NCBI GenBank assembly: GCA_036375895.1
Contig: DASVBJ010000106.1
Span: forward strand, 1 to 15,102
DNA from: DASVBJ01 sp036375895
Lineage (GTDB): Bacteria > Actinomycetota > Actinomycetes > JACCUZ01
Length of the DNA: 15,102 bases
Reading direction: 5' to 3'
The translations under genes were made by a program, and so were the position numbers. Under the pieces are notes generated by a model. That model was not told the origin of the DNA and did not search any database. It saw only the letters and a program-made list of their open reading frames with translations. Positions 1 to 6,504 of this stretch are shown in pieces; the stretch's first letter is position 1, and each line of letters begins with the position of its first letter.

Positions 1-2
1 GC

Positions 3-794
3 AACGCCTTCGAGCCGTCCATCGGCCGCTGTGTGAGTGACGGTGTGGCGGGAGCCCGCAACGACCTCGCGCCGGCCCCGTCGGTCGACATCGCCAACGG
101 TGCACCGACCGGCGCCGACGCCACCGACCGGATCGTGCTCAGCTGGGTGGACGGCGAGCGCGGCCTGAACAAGGAGGACGTGCGGTTCACCTTCTCGGAC
201 GACGGCGGCAGCACCTGGGCCGAGGTCAACGAGCACGTGCAGACGGGCGCGAACGACCGTGGCTACTACTCGGCACCGGCGATCTCGCCCAACGGCACCG
301 ACGTATGGCTCGTCTACAACGCGTTCCTCGAGCCGTTCAAGGAGTCGACGGAGGGTCCGGACAACGACCGTCCGCTGGTGGGAGTCGTGCTGCACGCCGA
401 CTCGACCGCGAGCGGGGTCGGGCCGTTCACTGAGGTCCACCGCGGCGCCGTCGGCGACGCCCGCGGCTCCAGCCAGAACAACCTGGCGGCGGAGTTCCTC
501 GGCGACTACGTCTACGCGGCGGCCACCCGCACCTACGGTGCGGCCGTCTGGAACGACGTACGGGCCGCGGCCGACTGCCCCGAGGTCGACGCCTACCGGC
601 AGGAGCTGCACGACGCAGCCGTTGCGACCGGTCAGCAGACCGCCGAGGCAGAGGAGCCACGGGGCGAGGAGGAGGCCGCCGCGCGCGGGAAGACCCAGGA
701 ACGCGAGGAGGGTGTGGCCCCTGACGTGCAGCAGGTCTGCCCGCTGGCGTTCGGCAACTCCGACATCTTCGGAGGCAGCTGGCTGAACCCGTGA
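3..794 (+). CDS. Sialidase-like (Asp-box/BNR) secreted protein, 3' part only
   Basis: The reading frame is open from the first full codon, so the true start lies before the window; an internal GTG at 33 is not convincing. About 263 residues are visible. An Asp-box (SDDGGSTW, matching S-x-D-x-G-x-T-W) sits in a typical strand context (VRFTFSDDGGSTWAEV), as in six-bladed sialidase and BNR-repeat folds. The tail with NSDIFGGSWLNP and two cysteines (AADCPEV, QQVCPLAF) resembles actinobacterial proteins annotated as sialidase family or exo-alpha-sialidase, which are usually exported. Between the two cysteines lies a Glu/Ala/Arg-rich stretch that looks like a low-complexity loop. Catalytic residues (Arg triad, Tyr/Glu pair) would lie upstream and cannot be checked, so sialidase activity is not claimed; it may be only a beta-propeller of this fold. 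A strong hairpin follows the stop and separates it from the next operon. Confidence 0.7.
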   Translation, partial: NAFEPSIGRCVSDGVAGARNDLAPAPSVDIANGAPTGADATDRIVLSWVDGERGLNKEDVRFTFSDDGGSTWAEVNEHVQTGANDRGYYSAPAISPNGTDVWLVYNAFLEPFKESTEGPDNDRPLVGVVLHADSTASGVGPFTEVHRGAVGDARGSSQNNLAAEFLGDYVYAAATRTYGAAVWNDVRAAADCPEVDAYRQELHDAAVATGQQTAEAEEPRGEEEAAARGKTQEREEGVAPDVQQVCPLAFGNSDIFGGSWLNP

Positions 795-800
795 CGTGAG

Positions 801-834
801 GCTCGGGGTGGCGCCGCGCGGCGCCACCCCGAGC
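801..834 (+). terminator. Intrinsic terminator, perfect 15-bp stem
   Basis: GCTCGGGGTGGCGCC (801-815) and GGCGCCACCCCGAGC (820-834) are exact reverse complements around a GCGC loop. It starts 6 bases after the stop of the sialidase-like gene. There is no T-run, as is common for actinobacterial terminators. A weaker 5-bp hairpin (CCGCC/GGCGG, 841-854) follows. Confidence 0.85.
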
Positions 835-873
835 GGTCGTCCGCCCTTCGGCGGCCGAAAATCGTCCTCTTTC

Positions 874-885
874 ACCCGGCCGGGT
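874..885. promoter_or_regulatory. 12-bp palindrome ACCCGGCCGGGT, possible operator
   Basis: This is a perfect 12-bp palindrome 45 bases before the ATG of the amidohydrolase operon, in the only non-coding space available for the operon promoter. GC-rich palindromes arise by chance in such DNA, so an operator role is only a suggestion. No clear -35/-10 pair was found nearby. Confidence 0.25.
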
Positions 886-929
886 CGCGTGGCATCGTGA
901 GCAGACGGGGCCAGCTCCGGGGAGGTTTC

Positions 930-2030
930 ATGAAGGACGGAGTCTTCGTCGTCGACGCGCACACCGGCTTCTGGGACGCCAGTCCGCAGAACTGCAAGAA
1001 CAAGTACGGCGACGCGTTCATCGAGACGTTCTACGCCTTCCACACCGGCTTCAACCCGGCCGGTGAGCCCCGGTGGACGATGGACTACGAGGGGCAGTTC
1101 CGCAAGACCGACCCGGACTGGTACCTCGAGACGATGTTCGTCGAGGGCGACGCGGACATGGCCATCCTGTCCACCCAGGTCCTCATGGACTTCTACAACA
1201 CCGGGTTCGTCAACCCGGAACGGAACGCGGAGCTCACGCGGCGCGCACCAGACCGGCTCATCCCGCTCGGAGGAGTGGATCCGCGCGCTGCCGACGCCCT
1301 CGAGCAGGTCGAGCACCAGGTGCGCGACCTCGGGATGCGGGGCTTCAAGTGGTACACCGCTGAGTGGCGGGGAGAGTCGCGGGGATGGAAGGCGAACGAC
1401 CCGGCCGTCTTCCCTCTGTACGAGAAGTGCATCGAGCTGGGTGTCACGAACATGCACTTCCACAAGGGGCCGGCCGTCGAGCCGCTCGCGCTGGAGCGGT
1501 TCGACGTCCGCGACATCGACGAGCCGTCCACGCTGTATCCCGAGCTCAACTTCATCGTCGACCACTGCGGGCTTCCCCGGCTCGACGACTTCTGCTGGAT
1601 CTCCGCGCGCAGCCCGAACGTCTACGCCTCGCTCGCGGTCGCGCTCGCCTTCGTGCACAACCGGCCACGGTTCTTCGCCAACGTCATGGCCAACCTGCTG
1701 TTCTGGCTGGGCCCGGACCGCATCATCTACGGCACGGACTTCCCGATCTGGTACCCGCACTGGCAGCTGGACGACTTCATGGCCTTCGAGCTGCCCGCGG
1801 ACATCGAGGACGAGTACGGCGTGTCCCTGACAGCCGAGACCAAGCAGAAGATCGTGGGGGAGAACATCGCCCGCCTGTACGGCATCGACATCCCGGCCAA
1901 GCGGCAGCAGCTGGCCGAGGACGAGCTCGGGCGCCGGCACCAGGAGTACGTCGACAGCCTCCCCGCCCAGCGCACCCGCCCCGGCCGGCCGGCGACCGAG
2001 ACGGGTGTGGCCGGCACACCCACCCGATGA
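930..2030 (+). CDS. Amidohydrolase-2 family metal-dependent hydrolase (diiron-monooxygenase-associated type)
   Basis: A 366-aa cytoplasmic TIM-barrel hydrolase of the amidohydrolase-2 (ACMSD-like) family. The ATG at 930 is chosen over a GTG at 897 because GGGGAGG lies 4 bases before it and the protein then begins at the first barrel strand (VFVVDAH, residues 5-11). Visible sites are H11 of the N-terminal motif, K140-W-Y-T-A-E-W-R, H176 and H178 (NMHFHKGP), H212 (DHCG) and D270 (YGTDFP). The N-terminal motif reads H-T-G-F-W-D, whereas family members have H-x-H, so one metal ligand is glycine here (G13). The segments around YTAEWRG, HKGP and HCGLPRLDDFCW resemble, from memory, the amidohydrolase encoded beside propane/acetone-type binuclear iron monooxygenases in Mycobacterium and Rhodococcus. 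A polar tail of roughly 45 residues extends past the usual end. It is first in a four-gene operon; its stop overlaps the next start (ATGA). The substrate is unknown. Confidence 0.88.
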   Translation: MKDGVFVVDAHTGFWDASPQNCKNKYGDAFIETFYAFHTGFNPAGEPRWTMDYEGQFRKTDPDWYLETMFVEGDADMAILSTQVLMDFYNTGFVNPERNAELTRRAPDRLIPLGGVDPRAADALEQVEHQVRDLGMRGFKWYTAEWRGESRGWKANDPAVFPLYEKCIELGVTNMHFHKGPAVEPLALERFDVRDIDEPSTLYPELNFIVDHCGLPRLDDFCWISARSPNVYASLAVALAFVHNRPRFFANVMANLLFWLGPDRIIYGTDFPIWYPHWQLDDFMAFELPADIEDEYGVSLTAETKQKIVGENIARLYGIDIPAKRQQLAEDELGRRHQEYVDSLPAQRTRPGRPATETGVAGTPTR

Positions 2031-2350
2031 GCCAGGTCGACCTCGCCGCCGCGCGCGCTGCGGCCGGCAGCGTGCCGGACCCGGAGATCCGCCGGTCGCT
2101 GGCCGACCTCGAGCTCCTCGACGACGTGGTGGAGGACGGGGGCTGGGTGACGGTGCGCTACCACCTGACCTCGCCGCTGTGCCCGTCGCCGTTTGCCGTC
2201 GACATCGGGCGAGAGGTGCGACGTCGGGTGTCGGCGCTCCCCGGCGTGGTGGGCTGCACGGTCGACATCCAGGACCATTTCATCGCCGCCGAGATCGCCC
2301 GGCAGGTCAACGACGGACCGGTGCTGCCCTCGGCGCCCGCGTGGCTATGA
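2027..2350 (+). CDS. MIP18/DUF59 family (PaaD/SufT-like) protein
   Basis: A 107-aa protein with the DUF59 hallmark: helix, VPDPEIRRSLADL (residues 16-28), strand, TSPLCP (48-53) with the conserved cysteine C52, then VDIGREVRRRVSALPGV and a final strand (CTVDIQD). The family includes PaaD, SufT and eukaryotic MIP18, which act in delivery of iron-sulfur clusters or maturation of metal enzymes. In propane-type diiron monooxygenase loci a DUF59 gene follows the amidohydrolase gene, so a role in metal-centre assembly of a partner enzyme is a reasonable inference. No separate ribosome binding site is seen; the ATG overlaps the stop of the amidohydrolase gene and its own stop overlaps the next ATG, so translation is probably coupled. 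The C-terminus (DGPVLPSAPAWL) is short and without known motif. Confidence 0.85.
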   Translation: MSQVDLAAARAAAGSVPDPEIRRSLADLELLDDVVEDGGWVTVRYHLTSPLCPSPFAVDIGREVRRRVSALPGVVGCTVDIQDHFIAAEIARQVNDGPVLPSAPAWL

Positions 2351-3285
2351 GCCCCTCGGCGAGAGCGTCCGGGTCCGCCACCGCGGTCACGTGGCGGTCC
2401 ACCACCGCGCTCGCGTCGGCCCACGAGGCCCTCGCCGGCCGGCGGGAACATGCGTTGCTCGACGAGCCGTCCGTCGCCGCGGTCGCTCAGCTGCTTGCCG
2501 CCCGGTGCCGCCAGCCCGCGTCCTGGATCAGGGCGGCCGTCGGGACCCTGGGCCGGTTCGCCGCCGAGGTGGCCGACGCCGACCTCGCCGGCCTGCTCGC
2601 CCGTGGACGCGCGGACCCGGCCGTGGCCGAGGACTCGCTGGCCGGGCTGGCCCGGCGCCACAACCAGCGCACCGCCGGCCAGCTGGAGTCGCTGGCGTTC
2701 GGCCCGAAGCTCTGGTGGCGACTGAACGGCGTCGCGGTCTCGTGGCGTCCGCTCGCGAAGGACGCGGGACCGGTGGCCGGACCGGTCCTCACCGCCCGCG
2801 GGACCGGGCTCGACGCGCGGATCCTGCTCCTGGCGCTCATCGGGACCGGGGCCACCGAGGCCGAGCTGCTCGCCGTACGGGTGCGTGACGCGGGCTCCCT
2901 CGACGCCGACGGTGCGCTCCGTCCTGACCTGACCGCCGACCCGCTGGCCTTCGAGTTCCGTCCCGAGGAGGGCGGCGAGCCGCGCCTGAGCTTCCTTTCC
3001 CACGCGGCGGCCATCGCGGTGCGGGAGCGCCTCGACGGTCGGCGTCCCCGTCCCGACGATCCCCTGCTGCTGCCACCACGGGCTGTCCCGGCGGCGCGCA
3101 GGGTGGTGGCGGCCAGGTCGTCGGCGCTGATCGCGGCGGGCAACGACGTGAACGTCGCGACCTGTCGGGCGACGGGTGACTTCTTCCGTGCGTGGGGGAT
3201 GCCGGGGGCCAGGTTCGAGTCGCGGATGCGGGGTGTCGGGTCGCGCGAGGGATCGGTGGACGACGAGGGGAAGGAAGACCAGTGA
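2347..3285 (+). CDS. Unknown protein of diiron-monooxygenase accessory operon; tyrosine-recombinase-like fold suspected
   Basis: A 312-aa soluble protein with no motif I can name firmly. The start is fixed by the ATGA overlap with the DUF59 gene; its stop overlaps the GTG of the dehydrogenase gene (GTGA). Residues 35-135 are helical (PASWIRAAVGTLGRFAAEV, then FGPKLWWRLNGVAVSWRPL), and the second half begins LLLALIGTGATEAELLAVRVRD (160-181). That layout recalls the core-binding domain and box I (LLLxTGLRxSELLxLxxxD) of tyrosine recombinases, and CRATGDFFRAWG (273-284) sits where a box II LRHTxAxxLL segment would be. The box I arginine, the HxxR pair and the C-terminal tyrosine are not evident, so recombinase activity is not expected. 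A gene of unknown function at this position is what I recall from prm/mim clusters. The last 25 residues are charged and look disordered. The coding assignment is strong; the fold idea is weak. Confidence 0.75.
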   Translation: MSPSARASGSATAVTWRSTTALASAHEALAGRREHALLDEPSVAAVAQLLAARCRQPASWIRAAVGTLGRFAAEVADADLAGLLARGRADPAVAEDSLAGLARRHNQRTAGQLESLAFGPKLWWRLNGVAVSWRPLAKDAGPVAGPVLTARGTGLDARILLLALIGTGATEAELLAVRVRDAGSLDADGALRPDLTADPLAFEFRPEEGGEPRLSFLSHAAAIAVRERLDGRRPRPDDPLLLPPRAVPAARRVVAARSSALIAAGNDVNVATCRATGDFFRAWGMPGARFESRMRGVGSREGSVDDEGKEDQ

Positions 3286-4316
3286 AGGCTGTACGGGTGC
3301 ACGACTATGGCAAGCCTCCCGTCGTGGAGGAGGTGGCCGAGCCGAGCGTCACCGGACCGCTCGACGTCATCGTCCGCATCGGCGGAGCGGGGTTGTGCCG
3401 GACCGACCTGCACATCATCGAGGGACAGTGGGCCGAGATCGCCAACCCGCAGCTGCCCTACACGATCGGCCACGAGAACGCGGGCTGGGTGCACGAGGTC
3501 GGCTCGGCGGTGACGAACGTCGCGCCCGGCGACCCCGTGATCATGCATCCGCTCGTCACCTGCGGGCTGTGCCCCGCATGCCGGGCCGGTGACGACGTCC
3601 ACTGCACGGACAGCATCTTCCCCGGCATCGACACCGATGGCGGGATGGCCGACCTGCTCAAGACCACCGCCCGTTCGGTGGTCAAGCTCGACGCCTCGTT
3701 GCAGCCACGCGACGTCGCGGCGCTCGCCGACGCCGGGCTCACCGCCTATCACGCGGTGAAGAAGTCGGTGCCCCTGCTCCACCCCGGCACGACCTGTGTC
3801 GTCATCGGTGCCGGCGGGCTCGGGCACATCGGCATCCAGTGCCTGACGGCACTGACCGCGACGAGGATCGTCGTCGTCGACCCGTCGGAGGCGGCGCTGT
3901 CGCTCGCGGCCGAGCTCGGAGCCGACCAGACCGTGCTCTCGGACGGCACCCAGGTCGACAAGGTCCTGGAGCTGACCGACGGTCACGGCGCGGAGGTCGT
4001 GCTCGACTTCGTGGGGGAGCGAGGCGCCGAGCGGGACGCGTTCGCGATGACGCGACGGGCCGGATCGCACTACGTGATCGGGTACGGCGGGAGGATCGAC
4101 GTACCGACCATCGACCTGATCTCCACCGAGCGAAACGTCGTGGGCAACCTGGTGGGGTCCTACAACGACCTGGCCGAGCTGATGGCCCTGGCGGCCCGGG
4201 GCAAGGTGCGACTGCACACCCAGACCTACCCTCTCGCGGCGGTGAACGACGCCATCGCCGACCTCGAGCACGGACGCCTCCGGGGTCGCGGCATCCTGGT
4301 CCCGGCAGGCAGCTGA
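3282..4316 (+). CDS. Zinc-dependent NAD-type alcohol dehydrogenase (propane-operon type)
   Basis: A 344-aa medium-chain dehydrogenase, full length. The GTG at 3282 is preferred to an upstream in-frame start because it gives the normal N-terminus MKAVRVHDYG, is preceded by GGGGAAGGAAG, and overlaps the previous stop (GTGA). Catalytic zinc ligands are C39 (GLCRTD), H64 with E65 (GHENAG) and D150. The structural zinc site has four cysteines, C94, C97, C100 and C108. The Rossmann motif GAGGLGHIG begins at G176, and D200 at the end of the second strand suggests NAD rather than NADP. The sequence closely recalls the dehydrogenases in propane monooxygenase operons, which oxidise the secondary or primary alcohol formed by the monooxygenase. 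As last gene of the operon it is followed by a tandem repeat and a convergent gene, not by the groEL often found there. The family call is secure; the substrate is inferred. Confidence 0.92.
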   Translation: MKAVRVHDYGKPPVVEEVAEPSVTGPLDVIVRIGGAGLCRTDLHIIEGQWAEIANPQLPYTIGHENAGWVHEVGSAVTNVAPGDPVIMHPLVTCGLCPACRAGDDVHCTDSIFPGIDTDGGMADLLKTTARSVVKLDASLQPRDVAALADAGLTAYHAVKKSVPLLHPGTTCVVIGAGGLGHIGIQCLTALTATRIVVVDPSEAALSLAAELGADQTVLSDGTQVDKVLELTDGHGAEVVLDFVGERGAERDAFAMTRRAGSHYVIGYGGRIDVPTIDLISTERNVVGNLVGSYNDLAELMALAARGKVRLHTQTYPLAAVNDAIADLEHGRLRGRGILVPAGS

Positions 4317-4368
4317 CGCGAAGCAGGCGCGGCCCGCCTCGACGTCGTCGGTGCGTCATCCCGTCGAA

Positions 4369-4445
4369 GCTCATGCCGTCCGGGCCCGCCCATGCTGCCT
4401 GGGCCCGCTCATGCTGCCCCGCGCGTGCTCATGCTGCCCGGGCGT
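4369..4445. repeat. Four tandem 19-20-bp repeats at a convergent gene junction
   Basis: The units are GCTCATGCCGTCCGGGCCC (4369), GCCCATGCTGCCTGGGCCC (4388), GCTCATGCTGCCCCGCGCGT (4407) and GCTCATGCTGCCCGGGCGT (4427). Unit steps are 19, 19 and 20 bases. The array lies between the end of the alcohol dehydrogenase gene and the end of the convergent HNH gene; the last unit codes for the final residues of the HNH protein, and its stop (TCA on the plus strand, 4429-4431) lies inside that unit. The role is unknown; it could be slippage-derived or act in the 3' ends of both transcripts. Confidence 0.75.
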
Positions 4446-5931
4446 GCGAACCCGGCGGCCAGTGGACAGCGGCGCGGAGCGCGGCCGGCAGGTCACGGTC
4501 CGGAAGGCTGGGCAGGTGATGTCCCGCTCGGTTGAGAGCGTTCCCGGAGAGCGCCCAGATCACCAGCTCGAGGTCGAGATGCTCGCCGCCCCACGTGGGC
4601 TGGATGGTGGTCTCGTCGACGCCGGCCGTCGCGAGCTGGGCGCGCCCGTCGCTGCGCTGCCCGGGGGCCTCGGGGATCGAACTGCCCCGGGGGGTGAAGA
4701 AGCGGAAACGCCCTCGACCGAGGGCGAGGATCGAGTAGCCGAGCTCGTGGACGGCCCGGTGGTGGGTCGGGCAGAGCAGGATCAGGCTGTCGAGGTCGGT
4801 GCGCCCGCCGCGGGACCACCACTCGACGTGGTGCGGGATCAGCCTGTGGGTCTGCGTGCAGGAGGGGAACCGGCAGCAGCCGCCGTCGCGGACGCGCAGC
4901 GCTGCACGCTGCTTGGCGGAGGCGTGCCTGGCGCTGCGCCCCAGGTCCAGAGGGTGGTCGTCGGCCGCCCGCAGCATGACCTGGGCGGATGCCTGGCAGA
5001 GGTGACGCAGCACGGTCGAGGGTGCGAGGGCGCCGCCGCCCTCGACAGAGCAGCCCGCCGGACGGCCCCTCCGCGCACGGAGGTCCACCGGGTCGTCCGC
5101 GGCCGAGGTTGGCGCGGTGGCGTGCGTGGGCGGCACCGTCGCCGGCTTGGGATCGGCGTCCGTGACCGAGGTGAGCGCCTCCAGGTCGGCATGGATCACA
5201 ACCCGTCGGACATCGGAGGTGTCGTCGAGTGCGCCGTTGGTGAGGAAGGACTCGGCCAGCAGGACGACGGCGTCTGCCGAGGCGCGCACGATCGGCGGGT
5301 CGTCGGTCAGCTCGGCCGCCATGACGCTCTCCTCCGGCGTCTCGACGGGTCGGCCGTCGGCGTCGAGCACGACGGCCCGTGCCGCGGCCACGGCAGCGTC
5401 CACCACGGCCGCATCTTCAGGCGCGACCCGCAGCGTGTAGAGCACTGACCCGTCGGCCTCCACGCGACGCGTGAAGCCACGTCGTACATGGCTCGACGCC
5501 GACATCTCCGCGAGCACCGTGGTGCGCCAGGAGCGGACCACCCGCTCGAGCTGGGCGCCCGTCGCGCCGAGTGCGATCTCCAGGAGCTCGGGCTCGGTGG
5601 CGTCGGTGGCCACCCGGGTCAGCGCCCGCACCTTGCAGTAGGAGAGACGGCCGGCGCGGAACGCGTCGCGCACCTGTGGGAGGTACGTCAACGCCCTCGC
5701 CACACGGACCCGTTCGCGGGCGGCCCCGAGGGTCATGCCGCACCGCCACGACAGCCAGTGGGCGGCGGACCGCACACCGACCACGGCCCAACCCTCACGC
5801 GCGTCGAACTCCGCGAGCAGCTCGAGGAACTCGCACTCCGCCGCGGCCAGCCGCCCGGCCATCAGGCAGAGTCGGTCGGCCAGCTCCTCGACGCTGAGAA
5901 CCGTTGCGGGGAAAGGGGATTCATCGTCCAT
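4429..5931 (-). CDS. DUF222 domain HNH endonuclease (13E12-repeat type)
   Basis: A 500-aa protein with the standard two-part architecture: an N-terminal DUF222 helical domain (about residues 15-330, including SAAHWLSWRCGMTLGAARERVRVARAL) and a C-terminal HNH nuclease (about 348-395). In the HNH part, C353 and C358 (RFPSC), H367-H368 (LIPHH), C387 and H390-H391 (CPTHH) are in place; the asparagine of classical HNH is serine here (DLDSLILLC), a change I believe also occurs in relatives. A linker of low complexity (about 258-300) separates the domains. These genes occur in many copies in actinobacterial genomes and are treated as mobile or selfish elements, though their targets are largely unknown. 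The ATG at 5931 has no ribosome binding site but has TAGCGT six bases upstream, as for a leaderless transcript. The C-terminus runs into the tandem repeat at 4427. Confidence 0.93.
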   Translation of the reverse strand: MDDESPFPATVLSVEELADRLCLMAGRLAAAECEFLELLAEFDAREGWAVVGVRSAAHWLSWRCGMTLGAARERVRVARALTYLPQVRDAFRAGRLSYCKVRALTRVATDATEPELLEIALGATGAQLERVVRSWRTTVLAEMSASSHVRRGFTRRVEADGSVLYTLRVAPEDAAVVDAAVAAARAVVLDADGRPVETPEESVMAAELTDDPPIVRASADAVVLLAESFLTNGALDDTSDVRRVVIHADLEALTSVTDADPKPATVPPTHATAPTSAADDPVDLRARRGRPAGCSVEGGGALAPSTVLRHLCQASAQVMLRAADDHPLDLGRSARHASAKQRAALRVRDGGCCRFPSCTQTHRLIPHHVEWWSRGGRTDLDSLILLCPTHHRAVHELGYSILALGRGRFRFFTPRGSSIPEAPGQRSDGRAQLATAGVDETTIQPTWGGEHLDLELVIWALSGNALNRAGHHLPSLPDRDLPAALRAAVHWPPGSHARAA

Positions 5932-5937
5932 GACCCG

Positions 5938-5943
5938 ACGCTA
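5938..5943 (-). promoter_or_regulatory. Probable -10 element for leaderless HNH gene transcript
   Basis: On the minus strand TAGCGT is followed by CGGGTC and then ATG. The TANNNT hexamer six bases before the start codon is the geometry of actinobacterial leaderless promoters. No good -35 is seen. Confidence 0.45.
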
Positions 5944-5990
5944 GGCGTGAGATCCGACACTCCTTCTCCGGCCGGGGGACGGTCCAGCGG

Positions 5991-6034
5991 TTGTCCACAC
6001 CGGACGTTTCCGCGGAAACGTCCGGTGTGGACAA
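5991..6034. repeat. Perfect 44-bp palindrome without spacer
   Basis: The 22-base left half (TTGTCCACACCGG... to 6012) is an exact reverse complement of 6013-6034. There is no mismatch and no loop; the core is GTTTCCGCGGAAAC. It lies 60 bases upstream of the HNH start, in the gap to the next plus-strand gene, so no annotated gene points into it as a terminator would require. It could be an operator, a protein-recognition site, a block to antisense transcription, or a trace of a mobile element. Confidence 0.9.
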
Positions 6035-6040
6035 ATGACT

Positions 6041-6095
6041 CCGTCACGCCACCGTCACGACACGGTCACCGCGCCGTCACTGGACCGTCCACGCG
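6041..6095. repeat. Five direct repeats at exact 11-bp period
   Basis: The units CCGTCACGCCA, CCGTCACGACA, CGGTCACCGCG, CCGTCACTGGA and CCGTCCACGCG start at 6041, 6052, 6063, 6074 and 6085. The CCGTCAC core recurs once per helical turn, so bound proteins would face the same side of the helix. The array begins 6 bases after the 44-bp palindrome and ends 140 bases before the start of the 67-aa gene. The function is unknown; iteron-like or operator use is a guess. Confidence 0.75.
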
Positions 6096-6170
6096 TGGGG
6101 GCGCGAAGGCGCCCGCGGGCGGCGGCGCTGTCGATCCGGGCGTCGGCCGGCGCACGCGGGCCATCGGTGC

Positions 6171-6199
6171 ATGACAGCGCGCATCCGGTGGGGTAGGAC
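6171..6199 (+). promoter_or_regulatory. Possible sigma-70-type promoter for the 67-aa gene
   Basis: ATGACA (6171-6176, five of six bases of TTGACA) and TAGGAC (6194-6199) are separated by 17 bases, about 36 bases before the GTG start. The -10 match is modest. An 8-bp inverted repeat (GCGCTGTC at 6125, GACAGCGC at 6173) overlaps the -35 and might be an operator. Otherwise the stretch 6096-6220 holds nothing I recognise. Confidence 0.4.
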
Positions 6200-6234
6200 G
6201 GGAGGTGCGGGGCCCGTGAGCTCGGGGAGGCATC

Positions 6235-6438
6235 GTGAGCGAGCACATGACGGCCGGGGCGACCCGGCCACGACCGAACGACCGGGACAGAGCACGGCGC
6301 GACGAGCTGGGTGCCGATGCGGCGCCGGCGGACTCCGAGAACCTCGCCATGGACGACGTCGAGGGCGCGACGGTCGGCGGGCGGTCCCTGGACGTGGACG
6401 AGTGGACCGGCGAGAGCGCCGGGGACGACCTGTTCTGA
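6235..6438 (+). CDS. Small acidic protein of unknown function, 67 aa
   Basis: Starts with GTG, preceded by GGGGAGG with 4 bases of spacing, which supports a real gene. The protein has a basic, probably disordered N-terminal half (TRPRPNDRDRARRDELGAD) and an acidic C-terminal half ending LDVDEWTGESAGDDLF. There are no cysteines, no membrane segment and no signal peptide. I do not recognise a characterised family; it looks like one of the short conserved actinobacterial proteins without known role. A promoter-like pair lies just upstream (6171-6199), and the 44-bp palindrome and 11-bp repeats lie further upstream in the same gap. It points the same way as the 88-aa cysteine-rich gene 66 bases downstream, but that gene appears to have its own leaderless promoter. 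Confidence 0.65.
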   Translation: MSEHMTAGATRPRPNDRDRARRDELGADAAPADSENLAMDDVEGATVGGRSLDVDEWTGESAGDDLF

Positions 6439-6504
6439 GGTGATCCGCGGGGCCTGTGGATGGTGGGACCTGTGGGGGAGGCGGCGAGGGCCACGCTTGT
6501 CGGC

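Noticed and set aside
897..929. GTG at 897 as start of the amidohydrolase gene
   Set aside because: The ATG at 930 has a strong ribosome binding site and begins at the first barrel strand; the 11 extra residues are basic and unlike the family.
2487..4271. 594-codon open frame on the minus strand
   Set aside because: It lies antisense to two well-supported genes (312-aa protein and alcohol dehydrogenase), has an Arg/Gly/Asp/His-rich composition and no domain; it is a GC-driven shadow.
4369..4445. CRISPR array
   Set aside because: Units are contiguous 19-20-bp tandem repeats without unique spacers and no cas gene is near.
4351..5448. 365-codon open frame on the plus strand
   Set aside because: It is antisense to the DUF222/HNH gene, whose nuclease motifs are clear.
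4429..5931. Homing endonuclease of an intron or intein
   Set aside because: The protein is a standard free-standing DUF222-HNH gene; no interrupted host gene or splice junction is visible.
5991..6034. Transcription terminator of a neighbouring gene
   Set aside because: Both flanking genes are transcribed away from it, so a simple terminator role has no gene to serve; kept as a palindrome of unknown role.
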